Source: Hirsutella rhossiliensis
Lineage: Eukaryota; Ascomycota; Sordariomycetes; Hypocreales; Ophiocordycipitaceae
DNA length: 64,000 nt
Direction of reading: 5' to 3'
Assembly: GCF_020360975.1 (NCBI RefSeq)
Contig: NW_025408688.1
Location: 792,439 to 856,438 of the forward strand
Shown in pieces: positions 52,148 to 63,139 of this stretch (position 1 is the stretch's first letter; every line of letters begins with the position of its first letter). Below the pieces are notes generated by a model. That model was not told the origin of the DNA and did not search any database. It was given only the letters and a program-made list of their open reading frames with translations. The position numbers and the translations under genes are program-made.

Positions 52148-53811
52148 CCCCTCGCCGTTCCAGTTATGAAAGACAAATGCAACCTAAATAGCAGTTTAGC
52201 GTTAAGATGCCGTACCAAAAAGGGGTAGCTCTGTGGGTTTTGATAACTTGCCTCCTGAAAATGAGCGGAGCCGAATGGTGCCGGTGCCCCGTTGACAAGC
52301 ACGTTGAAGCGGTAAGCATAGCTCGGCACTCCATGCTCGAACCAGGCGAAATTGGCCCGCCTTCTAGAGAAATGAAATGTCATGTCCCCGACAATAGCTG
52401 CCATGCGCCTATATTGCGACCCCAGATTCGGGCTGCCCGCATCACCTGGCTGGATAATATGAGACCACGTCTTGAGCGAAGGAATGCCGATAGACTGCAC
52501 GTTCGGGTACAAGTACATCAGCTCTTTCAGCAGCTGGTCGACGTTCTCTGCCGTGTTGTTCGATATGAGCTGCGCCCTGAGGGCTTCTCGCACGTCTTCA
52601 TCCGAGTTTGTCGAATCGGTCACGAAACCACCACCCTCATCAGTGGTGACACCGACCAGCAGTGGAACCTTGACGAAGTTGCCCTTGCGTAGCTGGTTTG
52701 TGGGATAGTCGTGCAGGAAGTCATGGTCCAGAACGGGGACCCATGGTCCGACTTGCGAGACGTTCAGAGCTCGGTTGACCTCCTCGAAGGGGGCCTTTCG
52801 AAGACAATCCAACGACTCGGGAGTGCCAACATGGCTCGCGCAGGATGTGTTTCGGACGAGTTGGTCGTAGGTGGCTTGCTGCAGCTCTGTGTCGTTCAAG
52901 CCTCCGTTGTACGGTCTCCTCTTGATGACGGCACCAAACCCGGATTGGCCGACAGCTCCGCGGAATAGCTTGTCGTCTCGTCCTGCAACAGGTCAGCCAG
53001 TTGCTCATCAAGAGTATCCCCGAGTTTTGCAAATCTCCTTACCGTTGTAGGCAAGTACTTGTGCCGAGACGCTTTCTGCACCCGCACTTTCACCAAATAT
53101 GGTCACCTTGTCCGGCGAGCCGCCAAAGGCCTCGATGTTTTCATGGACCCATTGTAGAGCCAAACGCTGGTCTTTGAAGCCGATATTCGTAACTCCCGAC
53201 TCCATTGCTTCTCTACCAGATAGGAATCCAAAGGCCGAAAGACGATAGTTCAAGCTGATGCCGATAATGGGACGTCCAATCTTGACACTGTGCTCGACAA
53301 TGAAGGACAAGTTGTATCTCTTGTCTGCCGATCCGCCCATAAAAGGCCGCCCCGTGTAGCCAAACAGCCACTGGCAGAGAGGATGTGTCGGACTCCCGCT
53401 GCGCGGACGACATTGAGGTACAGACAGTCCTCGGAAACCTCATATCCTGGCTCATCCCATCCGTAGCCAACGCAGTGGCTGGGTATTTCGTGGCATTGTG
53501 GACGCCATCCCACGACGTGCGAAGACCAGTTGCAACCGCAAATCGGTCAGGAACCTTGTGTAGGCATAGGACATGTCAGTTGAGTGTTGGGGTTCCGCAA
53601 GCCGGAACTGTGACTTTGTTTGTTCGTACCTGTGCGTAGGGCATTCCCAGGAAGAAGTCCTGGTGATACCCAGGCTGTACATTCCAGAATACGTTCCATT
53701 TTTCACCGTAACCTCTGGAGCACGAGTGGAAAGAATTGTGGCAAGTCCTCTCGAAGCGATCGAGCAAACCGCCACGACGCATTGCGCCAGAAATCCAGAA
53801 TGGCGACGCAT
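52148..53811 (-). pseudogene. Carboxylesterase type B, 5' part with three introns
   Basis: A secreted ester hydrolase. The ATG at 53811 opens a signal peptide (MRRHSGFLAQCVVAVCSIAS). Conserved parts are DFFLGMPYAQ, SEDCLYLNVV, GISLNYRLSAFGFLSG, the nucleophile elbow GESAGAES, the acidic residue in TTDEGGGF and the histidine in GSAHFQE. Introns fit at 53629-53555 (GTACGA, 75 nt), 53042-52983 (GTAAGG, 60 nt) and 52251-52184 (GCAAGT to TTTAG, 68 nt, a GC-AG type). Four single-base frame changes, near 53685, 53465, 53400 and 53340, break exons, and the pogo element at 50295-52145 separates the last exon. The substrate is unknown; this family includes lipases and toxin-detoxifying esterases. Confidence 0.82.
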
Positions 53812-54386
53812 CTTGGCTCAAATGTTGCTCGAACGAATGAGGTCCAGCATACTTGCTTGGCATCAAGGACTTGCATATGTTTTTATAAACTTGACCTTGT
53901 CATGCACTATGCAAAGCCCAATACCAAACTCACCACGCCTCTGGACCTCCGGAAGGCGGCGCATACCGTGACTTGCGGCAAACTGTACTGCTTGTGCATC
54001 ATTCAACGGAACCGAATTCGCATTCCCGCCATTCGATGTATGACCCCTTTTTTGCAACTTGGTCGTCTAAAGTATGCAAGTGGACTGGCCGAATATCGGA
54101 ATCCTCCTGGCAAGCCTATCGATAACTATGACTGGATACATTTCCGGAACTTTGCTTTAGATCGGAAAATACCTGAAAGTCTCGTCCGTTGCCGACTCTG
54201 GCTCACGGACTCGGCTCATCCGGTCAGTCGTCTCCGCCCGGTGCCGGTCTATAATACTCGATTTGCTTGCTTTGTCCATTCCGCACGAAGTAGTATCCTG
54301 GGAATTGTTTGGTGGAGCCTTGCGCCGTTTCGTGCCATGCGCCAGAGGCCGAGGAGCTTGCGGATCCGCGGCAGACGAAAGAGCAA
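53812..54386. other. Region between esterase and duplicated block
   Basis: No gene. 54180-54385 is a diverged copy of the module at 54590-54775 inside the duplicated block (shared GGTGCCGGTCTATAATA-like, CCGCACGAAGTAGTAT, GGTGGAGCCTTG and CCGCGGCAGA), so tandem copies extend to the left of the block. Confidence 0.6.
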
Positions 54387-55732
54387 ACGAAAACAATAGC
54401 CGTCGCACTAAGATGTATACACGTACATACTCATTAGTGTAAGCTTGCAAGCTTGGTAAGGCACGACGTTGTTCCGCCGTGTTTGTAGGTTAACAAACCC
54501 ACAACACCTTAAGCCCAACGGCTACTCTACTACTCCGTCCGTAACAAGGTTATCGATCCTCGTCAATGGCACCTCGGGGATGTTTCCTTTTTAGCCCACA
54601 ATATCCGATCCTCGGCCCCGGTGCCGGTCCATAATATGCGATGTAGTACCTGCTTCGTCCTTTCCGCACGAAGTAGTATCTCGGAGGGTTGATGGTGGAG
54701 CCTTGTGCCGTTCCGTGTGGTAATATCCAATGTGCCCGCGGCCGAGGAGCCTACCGATCCGCGGCAGAAGAAGGATCATACGAATTACGAGTAATTAGTA
54801 CTTGTACGGGCAAGGTCGGTATGGGACGAGCTTGATGAGGTTAGTCTGGCGTGTGGTGAGGAGTTGGGTGGGTTAACAATACCCACAACACCATAAAATC
54901 GCCCGCTAGTACGAAGTAACCTTATTAACAAGGTTATCAATCCTCGTCAATGGCACTGCGGGGCATGTTTTCTTTTGAGCCCACAAATTCTGAGCTCTAC
55001 TCGTACCTTTTCAATCTCGAGATATTCCCGGACGAGCCATAATAAACGACCTCTAATCTCGATCACTCTCGGTGCTGTCCGGCCCAAGCGATGCCGTCTT
55101 GTACTATTTATTGCATGACGACTGGGTTTGGTTTTCATCGACGCAGTCCGACACAGGTCCGTCCGTCGGACCGGAGGTTCCGAGAAACAGTACTAGGAAA
55201 TAGCACGCCGTTGGATCACACTGCAGTAGGAACCATATGGGCTGGTGTAGCTTGTTGCTTGCGCTCTCTCTTCATGTGATGACGCTTGAACGCTTGAAAC
55301 GAAGGATGACGACCGAGGAACCGCTGCGGGCTTTGAGGGCACGGGCCGGAATGGCGGAGTCTGGCCCATATCAATATACAAAGGGACAACTCATTCGTGG
55401 AACGTGAAGCTACTACTACCTGCTTAGAGCATTGTCCATGTACAAAGCTGTCGGGTTGCCCAGGTGGTCTGCGGCGACGGTCGGTTGCTCGATATTATCG
55501 CACTCCCAACGTTTCTTCGAGTCCCTTCAGCTCATCATCATGCGCTTGACCGCTGTTATCATCACCGGTGCTGCGGCTCTTCTTGTCCAGGGTCAAGAAG
55601 TCTACATCGTAGGCACTTCTGATGCAGCTCAACCAACGAGCGGTGCGGCAAAACCGAATGCCAACAAGCCTTCGTACTATTTCCAACCGTTTTCCTACAC
55701 ACTCACCAGTACCGTAAGGTGAGATGCGCATG
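54387..55732. repeat. Segmental duplication, right copy
   Basis: Matches 1-1347 and continues without a break into the GH1 gene, so this is the parental arrangement or the fuller copy. Small indels separate the copies near 54440, 54575, 54915 and 55253. Confidence 0.95.
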
Positions 55733-57518
55733 CATTTATTTGCTCTCTCATCTGTGGTCAAAAAAAAGGCTGGAAATACTAATTTGCATTCAGATATGCG
55801 GCGTCATTGCCTGCGCCGACATCCACGCCCACGACCATCTATGGTCCCCGGTATTCGGACGCCGTCAAACTCCTAAACACCAGCCTATCGACGACAACGT
55901 ACGGCAGCTGGCTCCCCGGTCAAACCGCCATCTCGGCTACAGACACTGACGACATCTATGGCCAAGCCGCTTGGTCATCCATGTGGCTCAGCGCCAACAT
56001 GCCCAACTACACAACCACCGGACTGTACTCGACCACTGTCAGCGAGCCCCGTTCCCACCGAAGAGCTCGTGGCTCCGCGCAGGAGTACTTCTTGGCCCAG
56101 GATTCGTACGAGTTCCCCGACGGCTTCTTCCTGGGCGTTGCCGGATCTGCGGCCCAGATCGAGGCGCAGTTGCGCTCGAGGTCGCGGGCCAAGCCAGCTG
56201 GAAGTGGTCATGACCCCAGACCAAGCCCAGGCCCATACGACGCTCGAGAACTACTTCCTGTACAAACAGGACATTGAGCGCATCGCTGCCATGGGCGTAA
56301 AGTACTACAGCTTCTCCATCTCGTGGTCGAGGATCCTGCCCTTTGGCCGCGCCGGATCACCCATCAACAAGCAGGGCCTGCAGCACTACGACGACTTGAT
56401 CAACTACGTCCTGGAGAAGGGCATGGTGCCCGTGGCTACCATGCTCCATTTTGACACCCCGTGCGCCTTGATCAAGACGGCCAACGGATCGGGAATCGAG
56501 GTGCCAGATCTTCACTTCGACAACATGGGCTTCTGGAACGAACATTTTGTCGAATCCTTTGTAAACTACGGCAAGATTCTCCTGGCACACTTTGCGGACC
56601 GTGTGCCCATGTGGGTGACGGTCAACGAGCTGATGATCAACACCTTCAACTTTACGGGCTTCGACAACGTGGTTCACGCTCACGCGCAGCTCTACCACTT
56701 CTACCACGACGACCTCAAGGCCACGGGCCAGATGGGATTCAAATGGAACGCCAACTTTGGCCTGCCCAGGAATCCTCGCGACCAGGCCGACGTCGAAGCC
56801 GCGAACCGGTTCAACGCCATCCAGCTGGGCACCTACGGCAACCCTGGCCCTCGGCGAGTGGTATCCCGATGCCGTGCTGCAGACCCTCCCCAAGGCCAGA
56901 AGCTGACAGACGAGGAGCTGGCCTACATCGGCGACACGACCGACTTCTTCGGCCTGGACCCCTACGGCAACCGTCATCTCGCCACCGCCTGGCGGCATCG
57001 ACGCCTGCGTCCGCCAGGGGCCGAGCCATCCCCTGTTCCCCAGCTGCGTGGTCGAGTCCCAGGTCGACGTCCACGGCTGGAACGTCGGCTACCGCGCCCA
57101 GACGTACGTCTACGCCACGCCCGAGTACATCCGCTCCTTCCTCTTCTACGCCTGGAACACCTTCCGCAAGCCCATCGTCGTCGGCGAGGTTGGGTACGCA
57201 ATCTTCGCCGAGTCCCAGCGCCAAATGCCCGACCAGCGCTTCGACTCGCCCCGAAGTCAGTTCTACCTGTCTTACCTGTCCGAGATGCTCAAGTCGATCC
57301 ACGAGGACGGCGTCAATATCCTCGGTGCTTTCGCCTGGTCCTTTGTCGACAACTGGGAGTTGGGCGATTTCCGCCCGCAGTTCGGAATGCAGGCGGTGAA
57401 CCTAACCACGCAGCAGAGGTTCTACAAGAAGAGTTTCTTTGATCTGGTGGATTTCATGGCGTCTAGGAAGGGATGGGATATTGAGCACCCGGTCGGTGCC
57501 GAGCATCTATCTATCTAG
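55540..57518 (+). pseudogene. GH1 beta-glucosidase-like gene, full length but frameshifted
   Basis: A secreted family 1 glycosidase. Exon 1 (55540-55718) has the signal peptide; intron 1 is 55719-55793 (GTGAGA, TACTAAT, CAG). Exon 2 starts with a Thr/Pro-rich linker, then DSYEFPDGFFLGVAGSAAQI, DIERIAAMGVKYYSFSISWS, WVTVNELMI with the acid/base glutamate (N-E-L where N-E-P is usual), TTDFFGLDPY, and KPIVVGEVGYAIFAES with the nucleophile glutamate (V-G-E-V-G where T-E-N-G is usual). It ends AFAWSFVDNWELGDFRPQFG and the stop 57516-57518. At least five frame changes (about 56045, 56085, 56165, 56205, 56850-56900, 57000) break exon 2. Likely substrates are beta-glucosides. The altered residues next to both glutamates may be a fungal subfamily trait. 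Confidence 0.8.
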
Positions 57519-58836
57519 GCATGGCAGGGACCGCAGGGTGGCTGATGCTAATGCTAAAGCTATTTATTACGCCCAGAGGGAGTCCCCTAGAAGGCCACTA
57601 CGCTAAGCTACTATTCATGGTTCAGTACATTGCTGCCTGTCTCCTCAAGCCCCACAGATGTTGCTCTTTCGTTGCCAGACTGTCCAGATATGTCTGTTGT
57701 GAAAGGCCTGCTTGAAGGCCGGCCGACTTCTCCAAGTGGTCAGCGTAGTGGACCTTGCTCGGTACGGCGGTGAATCTGCCAGCCACACATTCTTCCTATG
57801 TCGTGCTCTATGCTGCGGTCTTGGCTAATTAATAACGTGTCTAGCCAAAAGTCATCATGATTCGCGGGCACCCACAAGAACGTGACGCCGCACGCTCGGC
57901 CCGGGAGACCCTAGCGGGTTTATACTCTCGTGGATGCAATGCACTCGTTGAGTTAACGCCCTCGTGTACGTGCCTCTGGCGAGCACACCGGATACTGCAG
58001 TAGAGTAAGCAGTAGGACGAAGCAACAGACCTTCCGTGGTGTCCGGTGTCAGTAGCTGCTTTACGTCTACGTTGCATTGACATGTATCGAATTCGTACTG
58101 TCGGTGAAGCCAACATGTTGCAATGTGAAATTGTATTAGACGGATGGCCCTGCGTGCAAAAGTTTCGCTAGCAGGGCGAATTCGAAGACAAACGCCTCGG
58201 AATCGCGGCCAAGTGTTTTCGAACTGTGGCTTGTTGTAAACATATCCCCACAGAAGGGTGAAAACTATTGCCACCGGCTCTAGAAAGATACGATGCCTCT
58301 TGGTGGCGGACATGTGTATCCCTATCAATTTGTCGATTTGCTGTCGGCGGGACCTGCGTATTCGTAGATGTGAAGAAAATAGACACATAGCCGGCCGACG
58401 TCCGAATATTTCCGTCTGGTGACAATGCAGATTATAGCCCTCCCTGGCTGCGGGCATGATAATTGCCCGGGGCTAGTCGAGGTCAGACCCTGAGGTATCA
58501 AGACAACATGGCTTAGGCGTCACGGCGAGATGGTGGTCAAGGCCGCGATCGCCACGTGCTGTCCATGGCAAGGTTTAACGTGCCGGCCCCGAGGCATGTC
58601 TTATGTATATACAAAGTATGTATGTACGTATGGTTGCCCTGGTCTGCATGAGCTCGGAGGAGAGGGGAACAAGGTTTGGTGTTTGGGTCGACGTGCTGCA
58701 ACACGACATCGCAGACGTCATGCCGACCTCGATGGCGCGCAGGTGGGTCGCTGTCTGTCGTCGCGCCACATTTTGTCTTGCCTTGTCTCGTCTTGTCCCG
58801 TCATGTCGTGGCGGCCCAAACCATTTGGCAGGGTAG
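57519..58836. other. No gene recognised downstream of GH1
   Basis: Open frames (for example 57855-58457, -) show no domain or codon bias. 58780-58810 is a CTTGTC-type short repeat. Confidence 0.5.
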
Positions 58837-59158
58837 TGTTAGATCCGGTAGAATCCGGGTAGATGCAGCTACGATAGCGTCAGGCTACTAGTGGCAGCGC
58901 CAACGGTAGCGCAGACGATAGCGCACCAGGTAGCGCAGCCGATGAGGCCACGAGGACATCTATGAGACAGTTACAGAGATATGACGTGATGGCATGTCAT
59001 AGGGATTGAGGCCATCGCCCTTTGATATAGGGCTTGGGCAGAGCACCCCCAAATGGGGGACACAGACAGACACACACATGATACCTCACTTCATCCGATC
59101 GTACCATTCTTGCTGTGTCCGTGACCTATCCGACGAGAACCTCATCAAGGTTCTGACA
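58837..59158 (+). repeat. LTR-like sequence next to copia LTR
   Basis: Starts TGTTAGATCC and ends AAGGTTCTGACA, inverted TGT...ACA ends as in LTRs, with TTGATATAGGGC and an imperfect GGTAGCGCA repeat (58911-58945). It abuts or overlaps the copia LTR start at 59154. No second copy or internal region was seen. Confidence 0.4.
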
Positions 59159-59385
59159 CATATCAAGCCTGCCTAGGATGATTATTCATGAAGTGGCGAT
59201 GTTACTCGCAACGCCGCTGTTGCCTGATAGGCAACCACTACTGCGTAATCACGCGACGGACCTTTCATTTGCGTATAAAGAGCTGCACAACTCCGTGCGT
59301 TCGTTCGTTCACTTCTTGTTCTTTAGATAATTCTCATTAATTGCCTGATGCCATCTCTGACCCGTGTGGAGCCAAATGTCTGACA
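59154..59385 (+). repeat. Copia 5' LTR
   Basis: 232 bp, TGACACATATC to ATGTCTGACA; matches 34763-35000 apart from a few substitutions and a six-base gap near 59252. TATA-like GCGTATAAAGAG at about 59273. Confidence 0.8.
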
Positions 59386-59396
59386 GTTATGAGCCC
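59386..59396 (+). other. Copia primer-binding site (half initiator-tRNA type)
   Basis: GTTATGAGCCC directly after the LTR, complementary to the anticodon arm of initiator tRNA-Met. Identical to 5453-5463 reversed. Confidence 0.7.
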
Positions 59397-59574
59397 AGCA
59401 CTTAGGCGCTCATCGCAGCTGATTCCGACCATCGTGCAAGATCGCTCGCACGGTGCCTATCGCCACACGCACACATCACTCAGGGATACAAACCCTGCCG
59501 CTTTGTCTGCTTGCTTACGCCAATCGTTCTATCCTCCTTGCTGCCCATTTCCCAACACCAAAGGCTTTCCGAAG

Positions 59575-60440
59575 ATGACAGCCAAGTCTGAGGTTACGCT
59601 CTCCAGACCGTCCGAATGGGCTTCCTGGTACGACGATTTCGTCTCAAGGGCTGAGACTTCCAAGGTCTTTGGCTTTGTCGATATCGACAAGGATGCTCCG
59701 ATCCTGGAGGAACCAAGGAGCCTATGACTTCCGAGGAAATGCTTGAGTCACTCAACAAGTCTGCCTTTAACGCTTGGGCACGCGCATACCAGCAGAACGC
59801 TGCATCTGCCGGACCAAGACCAGACCCGGCCACTGACCTCAACGATGGTCAGTGGACCCGACTCACACGTCTTCAATCCGAATACAAAGTCAAGCTAGCG
59901 ACCTTCGCCAACCGGCAGCGCGCCTATGCTGAACTCGCTGTTTGGGTCCGATCAACTGTCGATAAAACCTATCTTGGCAACACGACTTCCAAGTCTGACC
60001 TTCGCGTTATTGTCCGCGACCTGAAATCAAGCCTTGCGCCCTCTGAAGACGAACAGAAAGAGGAAGCACGCTTAAGATACCGTCAGGTCCTCACCCAGAC
60101 AAAGAGAGTCAAGCCGGAGGACTGGCTCGTGGCTTGGAATAAAGCCAAGTTAGAAGGCGAACGACACAAGATCGCCGAGCTTGAAGGACAGTCTGCCCTC
60201 AATGACTTTCTCACAGCGACGTCTGCCTTTGATGCGACATGGGCAAGCCAGCAGAAGGTCCACATCATGAACAGCAAAAAGTTCGGCCTCAAGATTGATG
60301 TCACACTACGCGCATTGGGCGAACTGTTCCACGAGCAGGTCCGAAGCACCAGAATGAGCAGCAAGCTGTCTGACAGCGTGTTTGCCGCCTCTGATGCAGC
60401 TCAAAGCCACTGTCCATGCGGAGTGCCGTCTAAGCACTGA
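59575..60440 (+). pseudogene. Copia Gag
   Basis: The ATG at 59575 begins MTAKSEVTLSRPSEWASWYD, with the S-E-W-x2-W motif common at the start of copia Gag. A one-base frame change near 59725 shifts to the frame that carries the rest: NAWARAYQQNAASAG, YLGNTTSKSDLRVIVRDLKS, KRVKPEDWLVAWNKAKLEGE and LRALGELFHEQVRS, stop 60440. No classical zinc knuckle is seen, only a late C-P-C. It would form particles around element RNA. Apart from one frame change it is well preserved. Confidence 0.78.
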
Positions 60441-61098
60441 TGGAAGTCCCTGACTGCGCTGCTGTTGCAATCAATGGCGAGTCCAAGGATGGACGACAAG
60501 TCAAGTCCAGCCGCGTCAAGACCTGCAAGGAAGCTCTCAAGCAAGCCAAGTGGAAGAGTCTTGTAGACACGGTCAAGGCCTCGGCAGCCACTGCCAAGAC
60601 AGATCAAGCAGGAGATAAAGGAAACCCACGCAAACATGGCGACTTTGCCGGACTGACAATCGATGCAAAAGGCCTCACAAGTGAACCACCGACTCGGTCT
60701 TTTCAGCTCTACGCGAGAAGCATCCTCTTTACAATTCGACGATCTATGACGGTGGAGCAACTACCCATATCGTCAATGACAAGAGTCTGCTGACCGACAT
60801 CCGCGAAGCTGAGGAAACCGACTACGTTATGATCGGAGAAGGTTCCTTGAAGGTCAGCACGGGCACTCGAAGGGTGGAAATGTTCTGGATGGCGAAAACG
60901 GAAGAAACACACGCGCCTTGTTCTTCTCGACGTTGCGCATGTGCCACGATTCCACACGAACATTGTCAGCGCGAAGAAGCTTGCAAGGAAGGGTCTATGG
61001 CACTGTGGGTCGACAACACGCTTCGAATGGGAACCTATGACGACAATGATATCCTTTGTCGGCTTACAGACCAGTACGATCTCGACGTAGTCGAATAA
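60441..61098 (+). pseudogene. Copia protease region
   Basis: Lys-rich linker first (60440-60660), then the active site YDGGATTHIVND with the aspartate codon at 60748-60750; copia proteases usually read D-S-G or D-T-G, and here it is D-G-G. YVMIGEGSLKV and a short LLDVAHVPRFHTNIVSAKKL (another frame, about 60925-60985) mark the end. Three frames are needed. Confidence 0.7.
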
Positions 61099-61143
61099 GC
61101 CAGCTTCCGCTCTTACTTCAAGCTTCCACAATCACTGATCTCC

Positions 61144-62900
61144 GTGTTCAACGCCTTCCAAGGCGTATTTTCTTCCTTTCAGACAGACAACACTAGGCCA
61201 AGACGGCAGAGAATGGCGATTTCAAGGGTTCCGCCTCCACCGATTGATTCGTCCGAAACCTGGCATCACCGATCCTGCCACGCTGGGCCACAAGCACTTG
61301 AACAACTTGTCTTACAGACAAAGGGCGTCCGGATCAACCCAACCACCGTTCAGTGCACGGCCTGTGGCACCGGCAAGGCAACCGAGATTATCTCCGCAGG
61401 AATCCCGAACAAATCAGGCAACCGTTCTTTCGGTCTTTATCGACATTTTCGAGTTCCTGCGGCATACAACGGACACCGCTACGTTCTACTTGTCACCGAC
61501 GAGTTTAGCGGTATGATGTTTTCCTGGTCCTTGACTTCAAAAACGGAAGTTAGCCAGATCATTAAGGACTTGAAGCCCGAGTTAAACGACATACGGGTGC
61601 ATCGATCTGCAAGATCAAAATCGACAACGAAAGGACCATCATCAACCTGCCCTTCCAACGCGATTCCGAGTTCCAGATCTGGGCTACAGAAGTAGGCATT
61701 GAGATTGAACTCCGCCGCCGCACACCAAGGAACCGACTGGTGGTGCGGAACGACCTGGGGTATTAATCAGCAACGAATGCGCTGTATGTTCGGCCTTCTG
61801 CCGCAAGAACTCTGGCCAGAAGTCTATCGTGCAGCCGTTTGATACACAATATCCTTCCAAGCCGGAGGAACGACTGGATGTCGCCTGAGAGAAATGGACC
61901 GTTGGTTTCACCAACACTTTCGATGGTACAGACCGCCAAACGTCGACTTTGATGCAAACAAGGATCTCCGACCAGACTGGCGGGGTGTATGCGTATGGAT
62001 GCAAAGCATATCCCTGAACAGCCGATACAAGGCCCGGAAAGACATCAATCAATTCAAGCTTGGCCCACGAGCACACGTTGGATACTTTGTTGGCTACCAC
62101 GCCAGCAATATCTATCGCATCTGGGTCCCCAAGCTCAATCAGGTTATCCTGTCCCGAGATGTACGATTCAACGAGGAGGAATTCTTTGATCCAGAGAAGG
62201 AAGAACAGCTCGAGACTGAGGCAATCGCCGAGTACAAGCCAACGTCACAGGCGCTCGATCCGCTTCCTCAGCGAGACTGGGACACGCTCTTGGATGAATT
62301 TCTCTATGAGTTTGATCATCATATCTTGGGGTTCGACCTGGAGGGTTCGAACTCGGGGGTGGAAGACGCTAGAGGTGCCATCTCAGATGTTAAAGACGCT
62401 GGATCGCAGCTTCTGCAGCCTCTATCGCAAGACAGACTTCACGCCTCTGAGCGAATCCCCGGTCCTTCCGACGCCGGAACCAACACCACAGCTGGACAGA
62501 AGGGACGCCTCACCAGCTTCCAGGTCAACGGGCTCAAAGATTTCAACACCAGACCCACCGTTGCAAACAGACCCGAGCTCACCTGCCCAACGTTCTGTGG
62601 CTGGTTCAAACAGCGATCTAACTGAGCATCATAACGCCGAAAGCTCCAGTGGAGTTAGAGTCTCTGCCCCAACAAGACAGAGAAACAAGCTATGATAGCC
62701 AAAGGTCGACTGATTCAAGCGATCCAAGTCCTGAAGGAGTCACCCGGGACACGATCGTAGTTCAACCGCTGCCACCACGCCGGCGACCTTCCTCAGAAGG
62801 CAATAGCATGCAACCGGACAAGCAGCCGTCAGGTGACCAACCAATTCCTGAAGAACCACGCGGCAAAACGCACCCGCCGCAGTCAACAGGAGATTTACGG
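61144..62900 (+). pseudogene. Copia integrase and linker
   Basis: The zinc part shows as TWHHRSCHAGPQALEQLV and VQCTACGTGKA (61257-61375). The core begins near 61430 in another frame (SVFIDIFEFLRH) and is badly broken between 61560 and 61890. The later frame (61894-62625) holds the C-terminal integrase part, KDINQFKLGPRAHVGYFVGY, IYRIWVPKLNQVILSRDVRF and NEEEFFDP, the usual G-x-V-x-R-D-V-x-F end, followed by a long Ser/Pro/Glu-rich linker up to the polymerase. It would insert the DNA copy; here it is not functional. Confidence 0.78.
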
Positions 62901-63139
62901 TGACCAGCCAACTCGCAAGAGTGACCGGACACCAAAGCCAAAGAGGAAGCACGATGATTACGTCAACAGCGTTTTCACGGCCCTGCTTCCAGCGGATCAA
63001 CATCCAGAGGGAAACCTCGAAACATTTCATAGTGTCTTTCTTGCCGCAGTCTCTAAGACGGCACGAGATCATCGATTTCACCGCGATGACCTTGTACGAC
63101 TCCCTAAACGCTACCAGGATCTAGAAACCACCCGATGGG

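Noticed and set aside
57855..58457. Open frame of 200 residues on the minus strand
   Set aside because: No recognisable motif and no fungal gene signals; probably chance.
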